Of a stretch of 6,203 bases of DNA, positions 1-5,825 are shown one piece after another. Both the position numbers and the translations under genes were made by a program. Source of the DNA: Candidatus Binataceae bacterium. GTDB taxonomy: Bacteria; Desulfobacterota; Binatia; Binatales; Binataceae. Position 1 is the stretch's first letter. The number at the start of each line of letters is the position of its first letter. The notes beneath the pieces were generated by a model, which saw only the letters and a list, made by a program, of their open reading frames with translations, was not told where the DNA came from and searched no databases. The stretch is taken from contig JASHZA010000071.1 of assembly GCA_030042765.1 (NCBI GenBank), positions 1-6,203 on the forward strand. Direction: 5' to 3'.

Positions 1-846
1 GGGTGTCGCGATTTCGCGCCCGATCTGCCGCGACATCTCCGCGATCCGCTCGACCAGCTCGGCGTTACGCGGCGTGCCGATCTCGTTGTACGGATAATCG
101 CCGAGGCCGATCGCGATATGCCCGCCGCGCTCAAGCGTTGCGCCGACCAGCGGAAAGAGATTGCCGCCCACGCACATCACCGACCAATGGCATTGAAGAT
201 GCGCCGGGATGAAGTCAGCCATCGCCTGAAGGCCGCGCACCGTACCCGGATTTCCGGCGAAGAGTCCCGCTTCGCTCAATACAATTCCGGCGTAAAGCGG
301 CGTCTCGAAGATGCCCGCATGCACGAAAGCTTCGGTGGTGCGGATGGCGCTGACGTTCCACAGCGCCATGTAGGGACGCACGCCTGACGCTCGGATCGTC
401 TCGGCGAAGTAGCGCAGGGTCTTGGTCGGGTTCATGTAGACGGTGTCCTCGGTGAGGAAAGACTTGCGCCGAGCGTCCCAAACGTCGACATTGCTGGTTC
501 CCATGTCGATTGGGGCGAAATCGGGCTTGGTCGCCGGATCCTTCGCCATCTCGATAATGTGGCTCATGCGGGCGTCGGCCGAGGGCAGGGTCCAGGCGCC
601 GAGCGTTGGCATCACCAGCAGGTCGGTCTTGTCCTTGATGCGCCGCGCGGTGTCGGCATAGAGCTCAGCGTGTGCCGACGCGGCGCCGGTCTTGGGGTCG
701 CGCGCATGGTAGTGAATGATCGAGGCACCCTCGCGCCAGCATTTTATTGCTTCTTCGCAGATCTCCTCGGGACTGAAAGGGACGTTCGCGTTGTGCTTGC
801 GCGACGCGTATTCGTTGATGCGAACTTCGACAATGAGTTTTTCCAT
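1..846 (-). CDS. Beta-keto acid cleavage enzyme (BKACE, DUF849), C-terminus cut by window edge
   Basis: 282 codons are open from the ATG at 846 to the left edge with no stop, so the last residues are missing. By comparison with known members probably only a few tens are lost, since the visible end, ELVERIAEMSRQIGREIATP, matches the family's C-terminal helix. BKACE enzymes are TIM-barrel, Zn-dependent enzymes that condense a beta-keto acid with acetyl-CoA and split it into acetoacetate and a new CoA ester; the lysine-fermentation enzyme Kce is the prototype. Visible signatures are FSPEEI at 24-29, the metal-binding HYHARDPKTG at 45-54 (His45, His47), PTLG with Thr81, and MGTSN with Thr117. The later motif reads HIAIGLGDYPY (243-253), where Kce has an R-x-x-x-E-D arrangement, so the usual Arg and the Glu metal ligand appear as Ala245 and Gly249, while Asp250 is kept. 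A strong Shine-Dalgarno (GAGGAG, 855-850) supports the start. The gene lies 48 nt after the O-methyltransferase and is likely its operon partner. The family is clear; the substrate cannot be read from sequence. Confidence 0.9.
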   Translation of the reverse strand, partial: MEKLIVEVRINEYASRKHNANVPFSPEEICEEAIKCWREGASIIHYHARDPKTGAASAHAELYADTARRIKDKTDLLVMPTLGAWTLPSADARMSHIIEMAKDPATKPDFAPIDMGTSNVDVWDARRKSFLTEDTVYMNPTKTLRYFAETIRASGVRPYMALWNVSAIRTTEAFVHAGIFETPLYAGIVLSEAGLFAGNPGTVRGLQAMADFIPAHLQCHWSVMCVGGNLFPLVGATLERGGHIAIGLGDYPYNEIGTPRNAELVERIAEMSRQIGREIATP

Positions 847-866
847 CGTCTCCTCGCGTTGCGCCT

Positions 867-880
867 CGGCCGTCCGGCCG
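867..880. repeat. Small GC inverted repeat between methyltransferase and BKACE genes
   Basis: CGGCCG occurs twice with two bases between (867-872 and 875-880). Each copy is itself a palindrome, so on RNA the unit can form a 5-bp stem with a 4-nt loop. It lies about 11 nt upstream of the BKACE Shine-Dalgarno in the 48-nt gap. No T-run follows on the minus strand, so it does not look like an intrinsic terminator. It may be chance in GC-rich DNA, or a minor mRNA-stability or attenuation element. Confidence 0.3.
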
Positions 881-894
881 GTGGCGCACACCCA

Positions 895-1560
895 TCACTT
901 CTTGCGGCAGATGGTAAGGCCGTCAGACACTGGCAGCATCACGACATCGACCCGGCCATCGGTGACAAGGAAATCGTTGAGCTCGCGGATCGCGCGGGTG
1001 TCGGCGGTCTGGTTCCGCTGGTCAAGCACTTCGCCGTTCCACAAAACATTATCAATCAGGATTAGTCCGCCCGAACGCACGCGCTCGAGGATCTCCTCGT
1101 AATAGATGCGATAGTTCGCTTTGTCGGCGTCGATAAAGGCAAAGTCAATAGTTTGCGCGGCGGGCAAGGCGCGGAGCGTATCGAGCGCAGGGGCAATCTT
1201 CAGGGTGATCCGGCCGGCGAGCCCGGCCCGCTGCCAGTAACGCCGCGCGATCGCGGTCCATTCTTCGCTGACGTCGCAGCAGAGCAGACGTCCCTCGGGC
1301 GGCAGGGCGCGCGCGACGCAGATCGCACTGTAACCGGTGAAAGTGCCGACCTCGACAGCGGATCGGGCACCGATCGCGCGGGCGAGGATCGTCATGAGTG
1401 TGCCCTGCTCGGGCGAGATCTGCATCATGCTGATCCGGCCGAGTTTGCTCGCCGTCTCGGCGGCGAGTTCGTTCAGAATCGGGTCGGCGTTGTGGCCGTG
1501 TTTGACGACGTAATCGTACAGGGGTCCGTCGAGCGCGATGAATTTGCCGTCTGCAGTCAT
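895..1560 (-). CDS. Cation-dependent class I SAM O-methyltransferase (caffeoyl-CoA OMT-like, PF01596)
   Basis: This 221-residue protein has the usual length of the bacterial Methyltransf_3 / COG4122 family, which transfers a methyl group from S-adenosylmethionine to a hydroxyl, typically of a catechol-like substrate, in the cytoplasm with a divalent metal. Motifs in order: MMQISPEQG (45-53), near the substrate and SAM pocket; SAM motif I VEVGTFTGYSA (69-79); the acidic strand-2 end CDVSEEW (95-101); FIDADKANY (142-150); LIDNVLWNG (168-176); and the C-terminal LPVSDGLTI (209-217). By analogy with plant caffeoyl-CoA OMT the metal ligands would be Asp144, Asp170 and Asn171, all present, so the enzyme looks intact. 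The ATG at 1560 gives the normal N-terminus; only a weak AGG lies upstream. It is the middle gene of the leftward cluster, 48 nt after the Mut7-C gene and 48 nt before BKACE. The natural substrate cannot be inferred; the family is broad. Confidence 0.93.
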   Translation of the reverse strand: MTADGKFIALDGPLYDYVVKHGHNADPILNELAAETASKLGRISMMQISPEQGTLMTILARAIGARSAVEVGTFTGYSAICVARALPPEGRLLCCDVSEEWTAIARRYWQRAGLAGRITLKIAPALDTLRALPAAQTIDFAFIDADKANYRIYYEEILERVRSGGLILIDNVLWNGEVLDQRNQTADTRAIRELNDFLVTDGRVDVVMLPVSDGLTICRKK

Positions 1561-1572
1561 GCGCCTAAGGTA

Positions 1573-1587
1573 ACGCGCGCAGCGCGT
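1573..1587. repeat. Small GC inverted repeat upstream of methyltransferase start
   Basis: ACGCGC and GCGCGT flank a 3-nt loop, a perfect 6-bp stem, inside the 48-nt gap between the Mut7-C stop and the methyltransferase ATG. On the minus-strand mRNA the hairpin ends 12 nt before the ATG, close to where a ribosome would bind. There is no following U-run, so it is not a terminator of the usual kind. Such short GC stems arise easily by chance at this base composition. Confidence 0.35.
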
Positions 1588-1608
1588 CTATGCGAGACTG
1601 CGAAGCCG

Positions 1609-2073
1609 CTAGAGCCCGATTGAGGCGAGTTCGCGCAACGCGCGTTCGAGATGGGTCGCCCCCCAATAGACGCGCCCGCAACGATCGCACAGCGCGAATT
1701 TTTCATGGGCGGCGTAGACGAAGGGCGGCACTCGCCGAACCACGACCTCGCGCGGCACTTCATGCAGCAAGTCGTTGCATGCGGAGCATCGCGTGAACGC
1801 ATGTCGGCGCGCGTCGAAGGGAAAGCGCGCCATCACCTCGCGAATCTGGTCGCGGAAGAGGTGGCTTTGGATGTAGAGCACGTCGGGAGCGGTGCGCAGG
1901 CGTTTGTCGCGGGTCAGCATACGGCGTCCCTGCTCGCGCGCAAGCGCCAGCGCCTCGGCAGCGGAGAGCCGCTCCTCGCAGAGCACGTCGGCCCCCATCA
2001 GGCGAAGCCATTTCGCGAGCCGCACCAGCGTGCGGTCGGCGGCGAATTTGGGAACTTCAAGTGCTTCTTCCAT
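1609..2073 (-). CDS. Mut7-C RNase domain protein (PF01927, COG1656) with zinc ribbon
   Basis: 154 residues forming a stand-alone Mut7-C domain, a PIN-like nuclease fold followed by a zinc ribbon, named after the C-terminal part of the nematode MUT-7 protein. The N-terminal part, FAADRTLVRLAKWLRLMGAD (10-29), carries the first conserved acid, Asp13. LLTRD-type motif MLTRDKRL (52-59) carries Asp56, and Glu40 may be the middle acid. Two Cys pairs, C96-x2-C99 and C129-x2-C132, flank VPPFVYAAHEKF, the standard ribbon layout, and VYWGATH follows as in the family. A longer reading to 2250 exists, but its extra 59 residues are low-complexity, overlap the divergent hydrolase gene and show no family similarity. 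I therefore start at the ATG at 2073, which also sits just below a -10-like element. There is no N-terminal ubiquitin-like domain, which some family members have. RNase activity is predicted from the fold; the biological target is unknown. First gene of the leftward cluster. Confidence 0.88.
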   Translation of the reverse strand: MEEALEVPKFAADRTLVRLAKWLRLMGADVLCEERLSAAEALALAREQGRRMLTRDKRLRTAPDVLYIQSHLFRDQIREVMARFPFDARRHAFTRCSACNDLLHEVPREVVVRRVPPFVYAAHEKFALCDRCGRVYWGATHLERALRELASIGL

Positions 2074-2188
2074 CGCGGCGCATATAGTATAGCAGGCGTG
2101 CGGCTTCATCCGGGCCGGCGGCAACGCCACGAGGGGATCGGAAAACGCCGTAATCGAAAGTGGCGCCTTAAGCGTCGATGGGGCAGGG
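2074..2188. promoter_or_regulatory. Divergent intergenic region between Mut7-C and hydrolase genes
   Basis: These 115 bp separate two diverging genes and so should hold promoters for both. The only AT-rich patch is CATATAGTATAG (2081-2092), containing the imperfect palindrome TATAGTATA. A good minus-strand -10 is visible in it (separate entry). On the plus strand I see TATAGT (2083-2088) but no convincing -35 box, and it would leave a leader of about 100 nt, so the hydrolase promoter remains unassigned. A G-rich stretch (2180-2188) just before the hydrolase ATG may serve as its Shine-Dalgarno. Confidence 0.55.
2086..2094 (-). promoter_or_regulatory. Extended -10-like promoter element for the Mut7-C operon
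   Basis: Read on the minus strand this is TGCTATACT, a TGn extension plus a hexamer differing from TATAAT at one base. No TTGACA-like -35 is found at 15-19 bp upstream, which is typical for extended -10 promoters. Transcription would begin near 2079-2081, only about 6-8 nt before the ATG at 2073, where there is also no Shine-Dalgarno. The mRNA would thus be nearly leaderless if this is the promoter. Inferred from sequence only, assuming a sigma-70-like housekeeping factor. Confidence 0.4.
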
Positions 2189-2821
2189 ATGAAAGAGCAT
2201 CCAGTTACCTTCCGGTCCGGCGAACTCACGCTCGAGGGTCTGCTGGCCAAGCCCGAAGGGCTAAAGCCGGTACGCGGCGGAGTCGTCTGCCATCCTCATC
2301 CGCTGTACGGCGGCTCGATGTACAACAACGTGGTTGACGCCGTACTGGAGGCGATGTGGAGTCTGGGATGGGCGACCTTGCGCTTCAATTTTCGTGGCGT
2401 GGGCCAGAGCGAGGGCGAGCACGGCGGCGGCTCCGGCGAAGCCGATGATGCGGTTGCAGCCGTGGAATTTCTCACCGCTCAGGCGGGCGTACAGTCGGAC
2501 GCGCCGGTGCTGACCGGATACTCGTTCGGTGCGATGGCGGCGATGACAGCCGCTCAGCTAATCAAGAATCTTGGCGCCCTCTTGCTGGTGGCGCTGCCAA
2601 TCCGGATGGCCGACCCCGCGACGCTCAAGACCCTTGGCAAGCCGATCATGCTGGCCGCCGGCGACAACGACACCTATTGCCCGGCGGCACAACTTCAGGC
2701 GCTACATAAGGACCTGGGACCGCAATCGCAGATCAAAATCATCGAGGGTGCCGACCATTTCTTCGGCGGCTACGAAGAGGAGCTGGCGCAGGCGATCGGT
2801 GCGATGCTGAAGACAGCGTGA
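2189..2821 (+). CDS. Alpha/beta hydrolase, COG2945 type
   Basis: A 210-residue alpha/beta-hydrolase with the compact layout of the COG2945 group of predicted cytosolic hydrolases. It has no signal peptide or membrane segment. Visible motifs: CHPHPLYGGSMYNNVV (34-49), the group's hallmark after the first strand, where the oxyanion region lies; RFNFRGVGQSEG (65-76); nucleophile elbow GYSFGA (110-115) with Ser112; GDNDTYCP (158-165), offering the acid (Asp159 or more likely Asp161); and ADHFF (188-192) with His190. The triad is therefore complete and the protein is full length. The ATG at 2189 is preceded by a G-rich stretch, GGGGCAGGG, that can act as a Shine-Dalgarno. It is the only plus-strand gene here, diverges from the Mut7-C gene and converges on the aminopeptidase gene with 25 bp between stops, so it is probably monocistronic. 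Substrate unknown; an esterase or thioesterase role is possible but not shown. Confidence 0.92.
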   Translation: MKEHPVTFRSGELTLEGLLAKPEGLKPVRGGVVCHPHPLYGGSMYNNVVDAVLEAMWSLGWATLRFNFRGVGQSEGEHGGGSGEADDAVAAVEFLTAQAGVQSDAPVLTGYSFGAMAAMTAAQLIKNLGALLLVALPIRMADPATLKTLGKPIMLAAGDNDTYCPAAQLQALHKDLGPQSQIKIIEGADHFFGGYEEELAQAIGAMLKTA

Positions 2822-2846
2822 GTTGCCCCGCACGTTCGCATCTGGC

Positions 2847-3968
2847 TCAAGGCGCCGTTAGCCTTTGTGGGTTCTTTTCACCAGCGATCCTCGGCTGCCG
2901 TGCGGCTTGCCAGATAGCATGGAATGGGTCGCCGGGCTCGCTGCCCGCCGCGTCGATTATCGCGCGAATCGTCGCGGACATGTCGCCATGATGCGCCCGC
3001 TCGATGGCGGCAAAGTTTGGCAAGTCGTGGAAATAGATCAGGTAGTCGAGCAGGACGGCATTATTGAGTGTCTGCTGGTCGAGGTCGAAGCGCTCCAGCC
3101 CCGAAAGCTTTGGTTTAAGTTTGGCGTAGTCGGAGCCGATCTCGGCAAAAAGCTTCACGCGGCGCTTGAGAATTTCTTCGTGCGGCAGGCCGCTGCCGTA
3201 AAGCGCGAGTAACCGCGCCTGCTCCTGCAAGAGGAAAGCTGCGAATTTCATGTCGCTCTCGTAAACCCCGCGTGCCGCCCCCGCGCTGGCTGAGTCGGCC
3301 CCATCGGTCGCGCTGAAGAAGTCGATGGCACCACGGGTGCCGACCCAAGTCGCCGCCGACTCGTCGAACATCACGTCGCTGGCGAGAAAAAACGTGCGAT
3401 GGAAGAGTTCATGGATAATCACCCCCGCCAATTCGACTCGGTCGAGTTGGAGCAGGTTTGACAACAGCGGGTCGTTGAAGAAACCCAGGCTGGAGAACGC
3501 GATGGCGGGGCGCACATAGGTGTCGAAGCCTCTGGCCTCCATAGCGGCTGCTTCGGCCCGCGCGGAAGCCTCATGGAAGTAGCCGCGATAGGGGACATTG
3601 CCGACGATGGGGAACCACCATGTGTAGGGCGTCAGCGACTCGCGAGGCGCCGCCATCACGATCCATACGATCGCGCCCTGGTCGACCCGGGTGACGGTCT
3701 CATAGGCATCACCGACGTTGAGGCCAAGGCGGCCGGCAGCAAAATCGCGCACCGCCAAGACGGTTTCGAGTTTAGCGCGTTCGTCTGCGGGCAAATCTTC
3801 GCGCGCCAATACGCGGCTGATGGGCTTGCGATTCCATAGCAGGCGCCCTTCCTCCCAGGCGGCGCGCGCGACATAGCTCACGTCGCATCCCGCCAGCATG
3901 ATCATCATCGCGCCGAGAATCAGGGCCAGTGCCGCGCTACGGGGGCGCGGCGTCGATTGGTGATTCAT
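2847..3968 (-). CDS. Predicted lipoprotein aminopeptidase (Aminopep, PF10023 / COG4324)
   Basis: 373 residues, matching the usual length of this predicted zinc peptidase family. The N-terminus is a lipoprotein signal: positive start (Arg8, Arg10), hydrophobic run SAALALILGAMMIMLAGC and lipobox LAGC with Cys28 as the lipidated residue. It should therefore be anchored outside the cytoplasmic membrane; in a diderm, in the periplasm or outer membrane. Family motifs follow: YVARAAWEEGRLLWNRKPIS (32-51), WWFPIVGNVPYRGYF (117-131), and the catalytic HELFH (186-190) with zinc ligands His186 and His190 and base Glu187. FDESAATWVG (201-210) has Glu203 as the likely third ligand. The start ATG overlaps the ABC transporter stop as ATGA, and no Shine-Dalgarno precedes it (the sequence upstream is pyrimidine-rich), so translation probably depends on termination of the transporter gene. 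It is the last gene of the leftward exporter operon. Aminopeptidase activity is a family-level prediction; substrate and link to the exporter are inference. Confidence 0.88.
   Translation of the reverse strand: MNHQSTPRPRSAALALILGAMMIMLAGCDVSYVARAAWEEGRLLWNRKPISRVLAREDLPADERAKLETVLAVRDFAAGRLGLNVGDAYETVTRVDQGAIVWIVMAAPRESLTPYTWWFPIVGNVPYRGYFHEASARAEAAAMEARGFDTYVRPAIAFSSLGFFNDPLLSNLLQLDRVELAGVIIHELFHRTFFLASDVMFDESAATWVGTRGAIDFFSATDGADSASAGAARGVYESDMKFAAFLLQEQARLLALYGSGLPHEEILKRRVKLFAEIGSDYAKLKPKLSGLERFDLDQQTLNNAVLLDYLIYFHDLPNFAAIERAHHGDMSATIRAIIDAAGSEPGDPFHAIWQAARQPRIAGEKNPQRLTAP
3965..3968 (-). other. ATGA stop/start overlap coupling exporter and peptidase genes
   Basis: On the minus strand, ATGA contains the start codon of the lipoprotein peptidase (3968-3966) and the TGA stop of the ABC transporter gene (3967-3965). 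Together with the lack of a Shine-Dalgarno before the peptidase start, this is the usual architecture of translational coupling by termination-reinitiation and shows the two genes share one mRNA. Confidence 0.85.
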
Positions 3969-5821
3969 CGGGAAGAAGACAGGCGGCGGCCGCCGCTGCC
4001 GGCGGATTCGTTCGCCGCGGCGTACTGAAGCTCGAAGAGCCGGCGGTAGATTCCCGGGTGCTTCAGCAACTCCTCGTGGGTTCCGCTCTGGCGCAGCACG
4101 CCGTTGCTGAGGACGAGAATCCGGTCGGCGCGCTCAATGGTGGAGAGGCGATGGGCGATGATGAGGGCGGTGCGGTGGGTGAGGAGTTCGTTGAGCGCGA
4201 GTTGGATCAGCCGTTCGGTCTCGCTGTCGACGCTCGAAGTCGCCTCGTCCATCACGAGGATCTGCGCATCGTAGGCGAGGGCGCGGGCGAAGGAGAGCAA
4301 CTGGCGCTGGCCGGCGGAGAGGTTGGCGCCGCGCTCGTGGATTTGCTCGTGCAGCCCCGCCGGCATCCGATCGACCAAGCCCAGTGCTTGAGCGCGAGCC
4401 AGCGCCTGGCGCACTGCGTTCTCGCCGAGGTCGTCGCGGCCGAGGCGGACGTTGTCCATGATATCTTCGGCGAAGAGAAAGACGTCCTGCTGGACGAGGC
4501 CGATCGCGCGGCGCAATCCGCGCAGGTCCCATTCGCGCACGTCAATGCCGTCGACCAGGATGCGGCCGGAGGTCACGTCGTAAAAGCGGTTGAGCAGCTT
4601 GATGATCGTAGTCTTGCCCGAGCCGGTCGCGCCGACAATTGCAACCTTCTCGCCCGGCTCGACGCGAAAATTCAGGTCACGCAAGACCGGTTCTCCGCGG
4701 CGGTACTCGAAGGTCACATGTTCGAAGGAAATCGCGCCGGCCCTGCCCTCGGTCCGCCGCGGCTGGGGCGGGCTTGCGATCGATTCCGGCGTCTCCATCA
4801 AAGCCTCGATCCGTTCCGCGGAGGCCAGCGCCGATTGCATCGTAGTGTATTTGGACGAGACGTCGCGCAAGGGGTTGAAGAAGCGCTGGGCGTAGTCGAA
4901 GAAGGCGACCAGCGTGCCGAGCGTCAGCATCCGATGGATGACTTGGCCGCCGCCCGCCCACAGGATGAGCGCAACGGTGACGGCGCTTAAAGTCTCGACG
5001 CTCGAATAGAGAATCCCGTCATAGATATTCGAGACCGTTTGGACCTCGCGGCTTTGCCGGTTGAGCTCGTCGAACTCGCGCCAGCTCTCGCGTTCGCGGG
5101 TGAAGAGCTGGATCACCGCCATCCCGCTTAACGCCTCGGACAGGTAGGCGTTGAGTGCAGCCAGCCGTTCGCGAATCTCGCGATAGACCGCGCGCATCCG
5201 CACGCGGAAAAAATTGATGATCAACATCAGCGGCGGTACCGCGCACAACGACCATGCGGCCAGGCGCGCGTTAGCCACGAACATGATTGCGACAATCCCG
5301 CTGAGCGTCAGCAGGTCGATGAAGAGAGTCAGTGAACCCGCACTGAACATCTCATTGATGGCATCGATGTCGGTGGTCATCCGGCTGACAAGCCTTCCGG
5401 CAGGCGTGCGATCGAAGAACGCCATCGGCAGCCGTTCGACATGGCTGAAGAGCGCCATGCGTAGGTCAGACAGGGTGTACTGAGCAACCATCATGGTCAA
5501 ATAGAACTGGCCATAGAAAGTTATGACTTCGCCCAGCAGTAATACCAGGTAGACGGCCCCCATCAGCAGAAGGCCATGTCCAGGCCAGAGCGCGAGGACC
5601 GATTTGAGCCACGCCGGTGGCCCGCTCCGGCGCGGGGCGAGAAAGGAATCGATCGCGAGCTTGAAGATGTAGGGCTGGGCGAGCGCGAACAGCGTGTTGA
5701 GCGGCATCAACACCACTGACATCCAGAAGAGATGCCGGTAGGGGCGAACGTAGCTCCACACCCACTTGAGGAGCCTGACGTCGTAGACGCGTCCGAGCTG
5801 TTCTTCGGCTGCGACTTGCAT
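3965..5821 (-). CDS. ABC exporter half-transporter, canonical-NBD subunit of a heterodimer (MdlB/SmdB-like)
   Basis: A complete 618-residue type IV (B-family) ABC exporter half: a membrane domain fused to one ATPase domain. Six hydrophobic segments can be placed near 31-53, 84-108, 160-184, 187-205, 270-293 and 298-318. The ATPase domain (about 364-600) has A-loop Tyr373, Walker A GATGSGKTT (397-405), Q-loop Gln445 in LVQQDVFLF, x-loop HERGA (496-500), signature LSAGQ (501-505), Walker B ILVMDEA (521-527) with catalytic Glu526, D-loop SSVD (529-532) and H-loop His557. All catalytic residues are present. It starts 4 nt after the stop of an upstream ABC gene whose Walker B is degenerate, so the pair should form one asymmetric exporter in the cytoplasmic membrane. 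Relatives in this group export drugs, lipids or peptides; the cargo cannot be read from the sequence. The Ser/Gly/Arg-rich tail (606-618) ends in the ATGA overlap with the peptidase gene. Only a weak AGG precedes the ATG. Confidence 0.95.
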   Translation of the reverse strand: MQVAAEEQLGRVYDVRLLKWVWSYVRPYRHLFWMSVVLMPLNTLFALAQPYIFKLAIDSFLAPRRSGPPAWLKSVLALWPGHGLLLMGAVYLVLLLGEVITFYGQFYLTMMVAQYTLSDLRMALFSHVERLPMAFFDRTPAGRLVSRMTTDIDAINEMFSAGSLTLFIDLLTLSGIVAIMFVANARLAAWSLCAVPPLMLIINFFRVRMRAVYREIRERLAALNAYLSEALSGMAVIQLFTRERESWREFDELNRQSREVQTVSNIYDGILYSSVETLSAVTVALILWAGGGQVIHRMLTLGTLVAFFDYAQRFFNPLRDVSSKYTTMQSALASAERIEALMETPESIASPPQPRRTEGRAGAISFEHVTFEYRRGEPVLRDLNFRVEPGEKVAIVGATGSGKTTIIKLLNRFYDVTSGRILVDGIDVREWDLRGLRRAIGLVQQDVFLFAEDIMDNVRLGRDDLGENAVRQALARAQALGLVDRMPAGLHEQIHERGANLSAGQRQLLSFARALAYDAQILVMDEATSSVDSETERLIQLALNELLTHRTALIIAHRLSTIERADRILVLSNGVLRQSGTHEELLKHPGIYRRLFELQYAAANESAGSGGRRLSSSR

Positions 5822-5825
5822 CGGC

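Noticed and set aside
559..1065. 168-codon plus-strand frame spanning the BKACE and methyltransferase genes
   Set aside because: Both genes on the opposite strand have unbroken, motif-rich reading frames; this frame is a shadow with no recognisable domain.
2083..2091. TATAGTATA as an operator for a dimeric regulator
   Set aside because: The palindrome is only 9 bp and simple AT sequence; it is better explained as a -10 region, and no regulator gene is nearby.
2074..2250. N-terminal extension of the Mut7-C protein back to an ATG at 2250
   Set aside because: The added 59 residues do not resemble the family, overlap the start of the divergent hydrolase gene, and would place the promoter-like element inside the coding region.
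1651..2337. 228-codon plus-strand frame opposite the Mut7-C gene
   Set aside because: It runs antisense to the Mut7-C domain and then out of frame into the hydrolase gene, with Arg/Ala/His-rich composition and no family features.
3965..3985. Frameshift or gene fusion at the transporter-peptidase junction
   Set aside because: The frames differ, the transporter ends in a normal variable tail and the peptidase begins with a complete lipoprotein signal, so the overlap is ordinary ATGA coupling.
3929..4990. 353-codon open frame on the plus strand opposite the ABC ATPase domain and peptidase start
   Set aside because: It is antisense to a clearly conserved ABC transporter. Its product is low-complexity, rich in Ala, Gly, Glu, Asp and Val, with no recognisable motif; long antisense frames are expected at this GC content.
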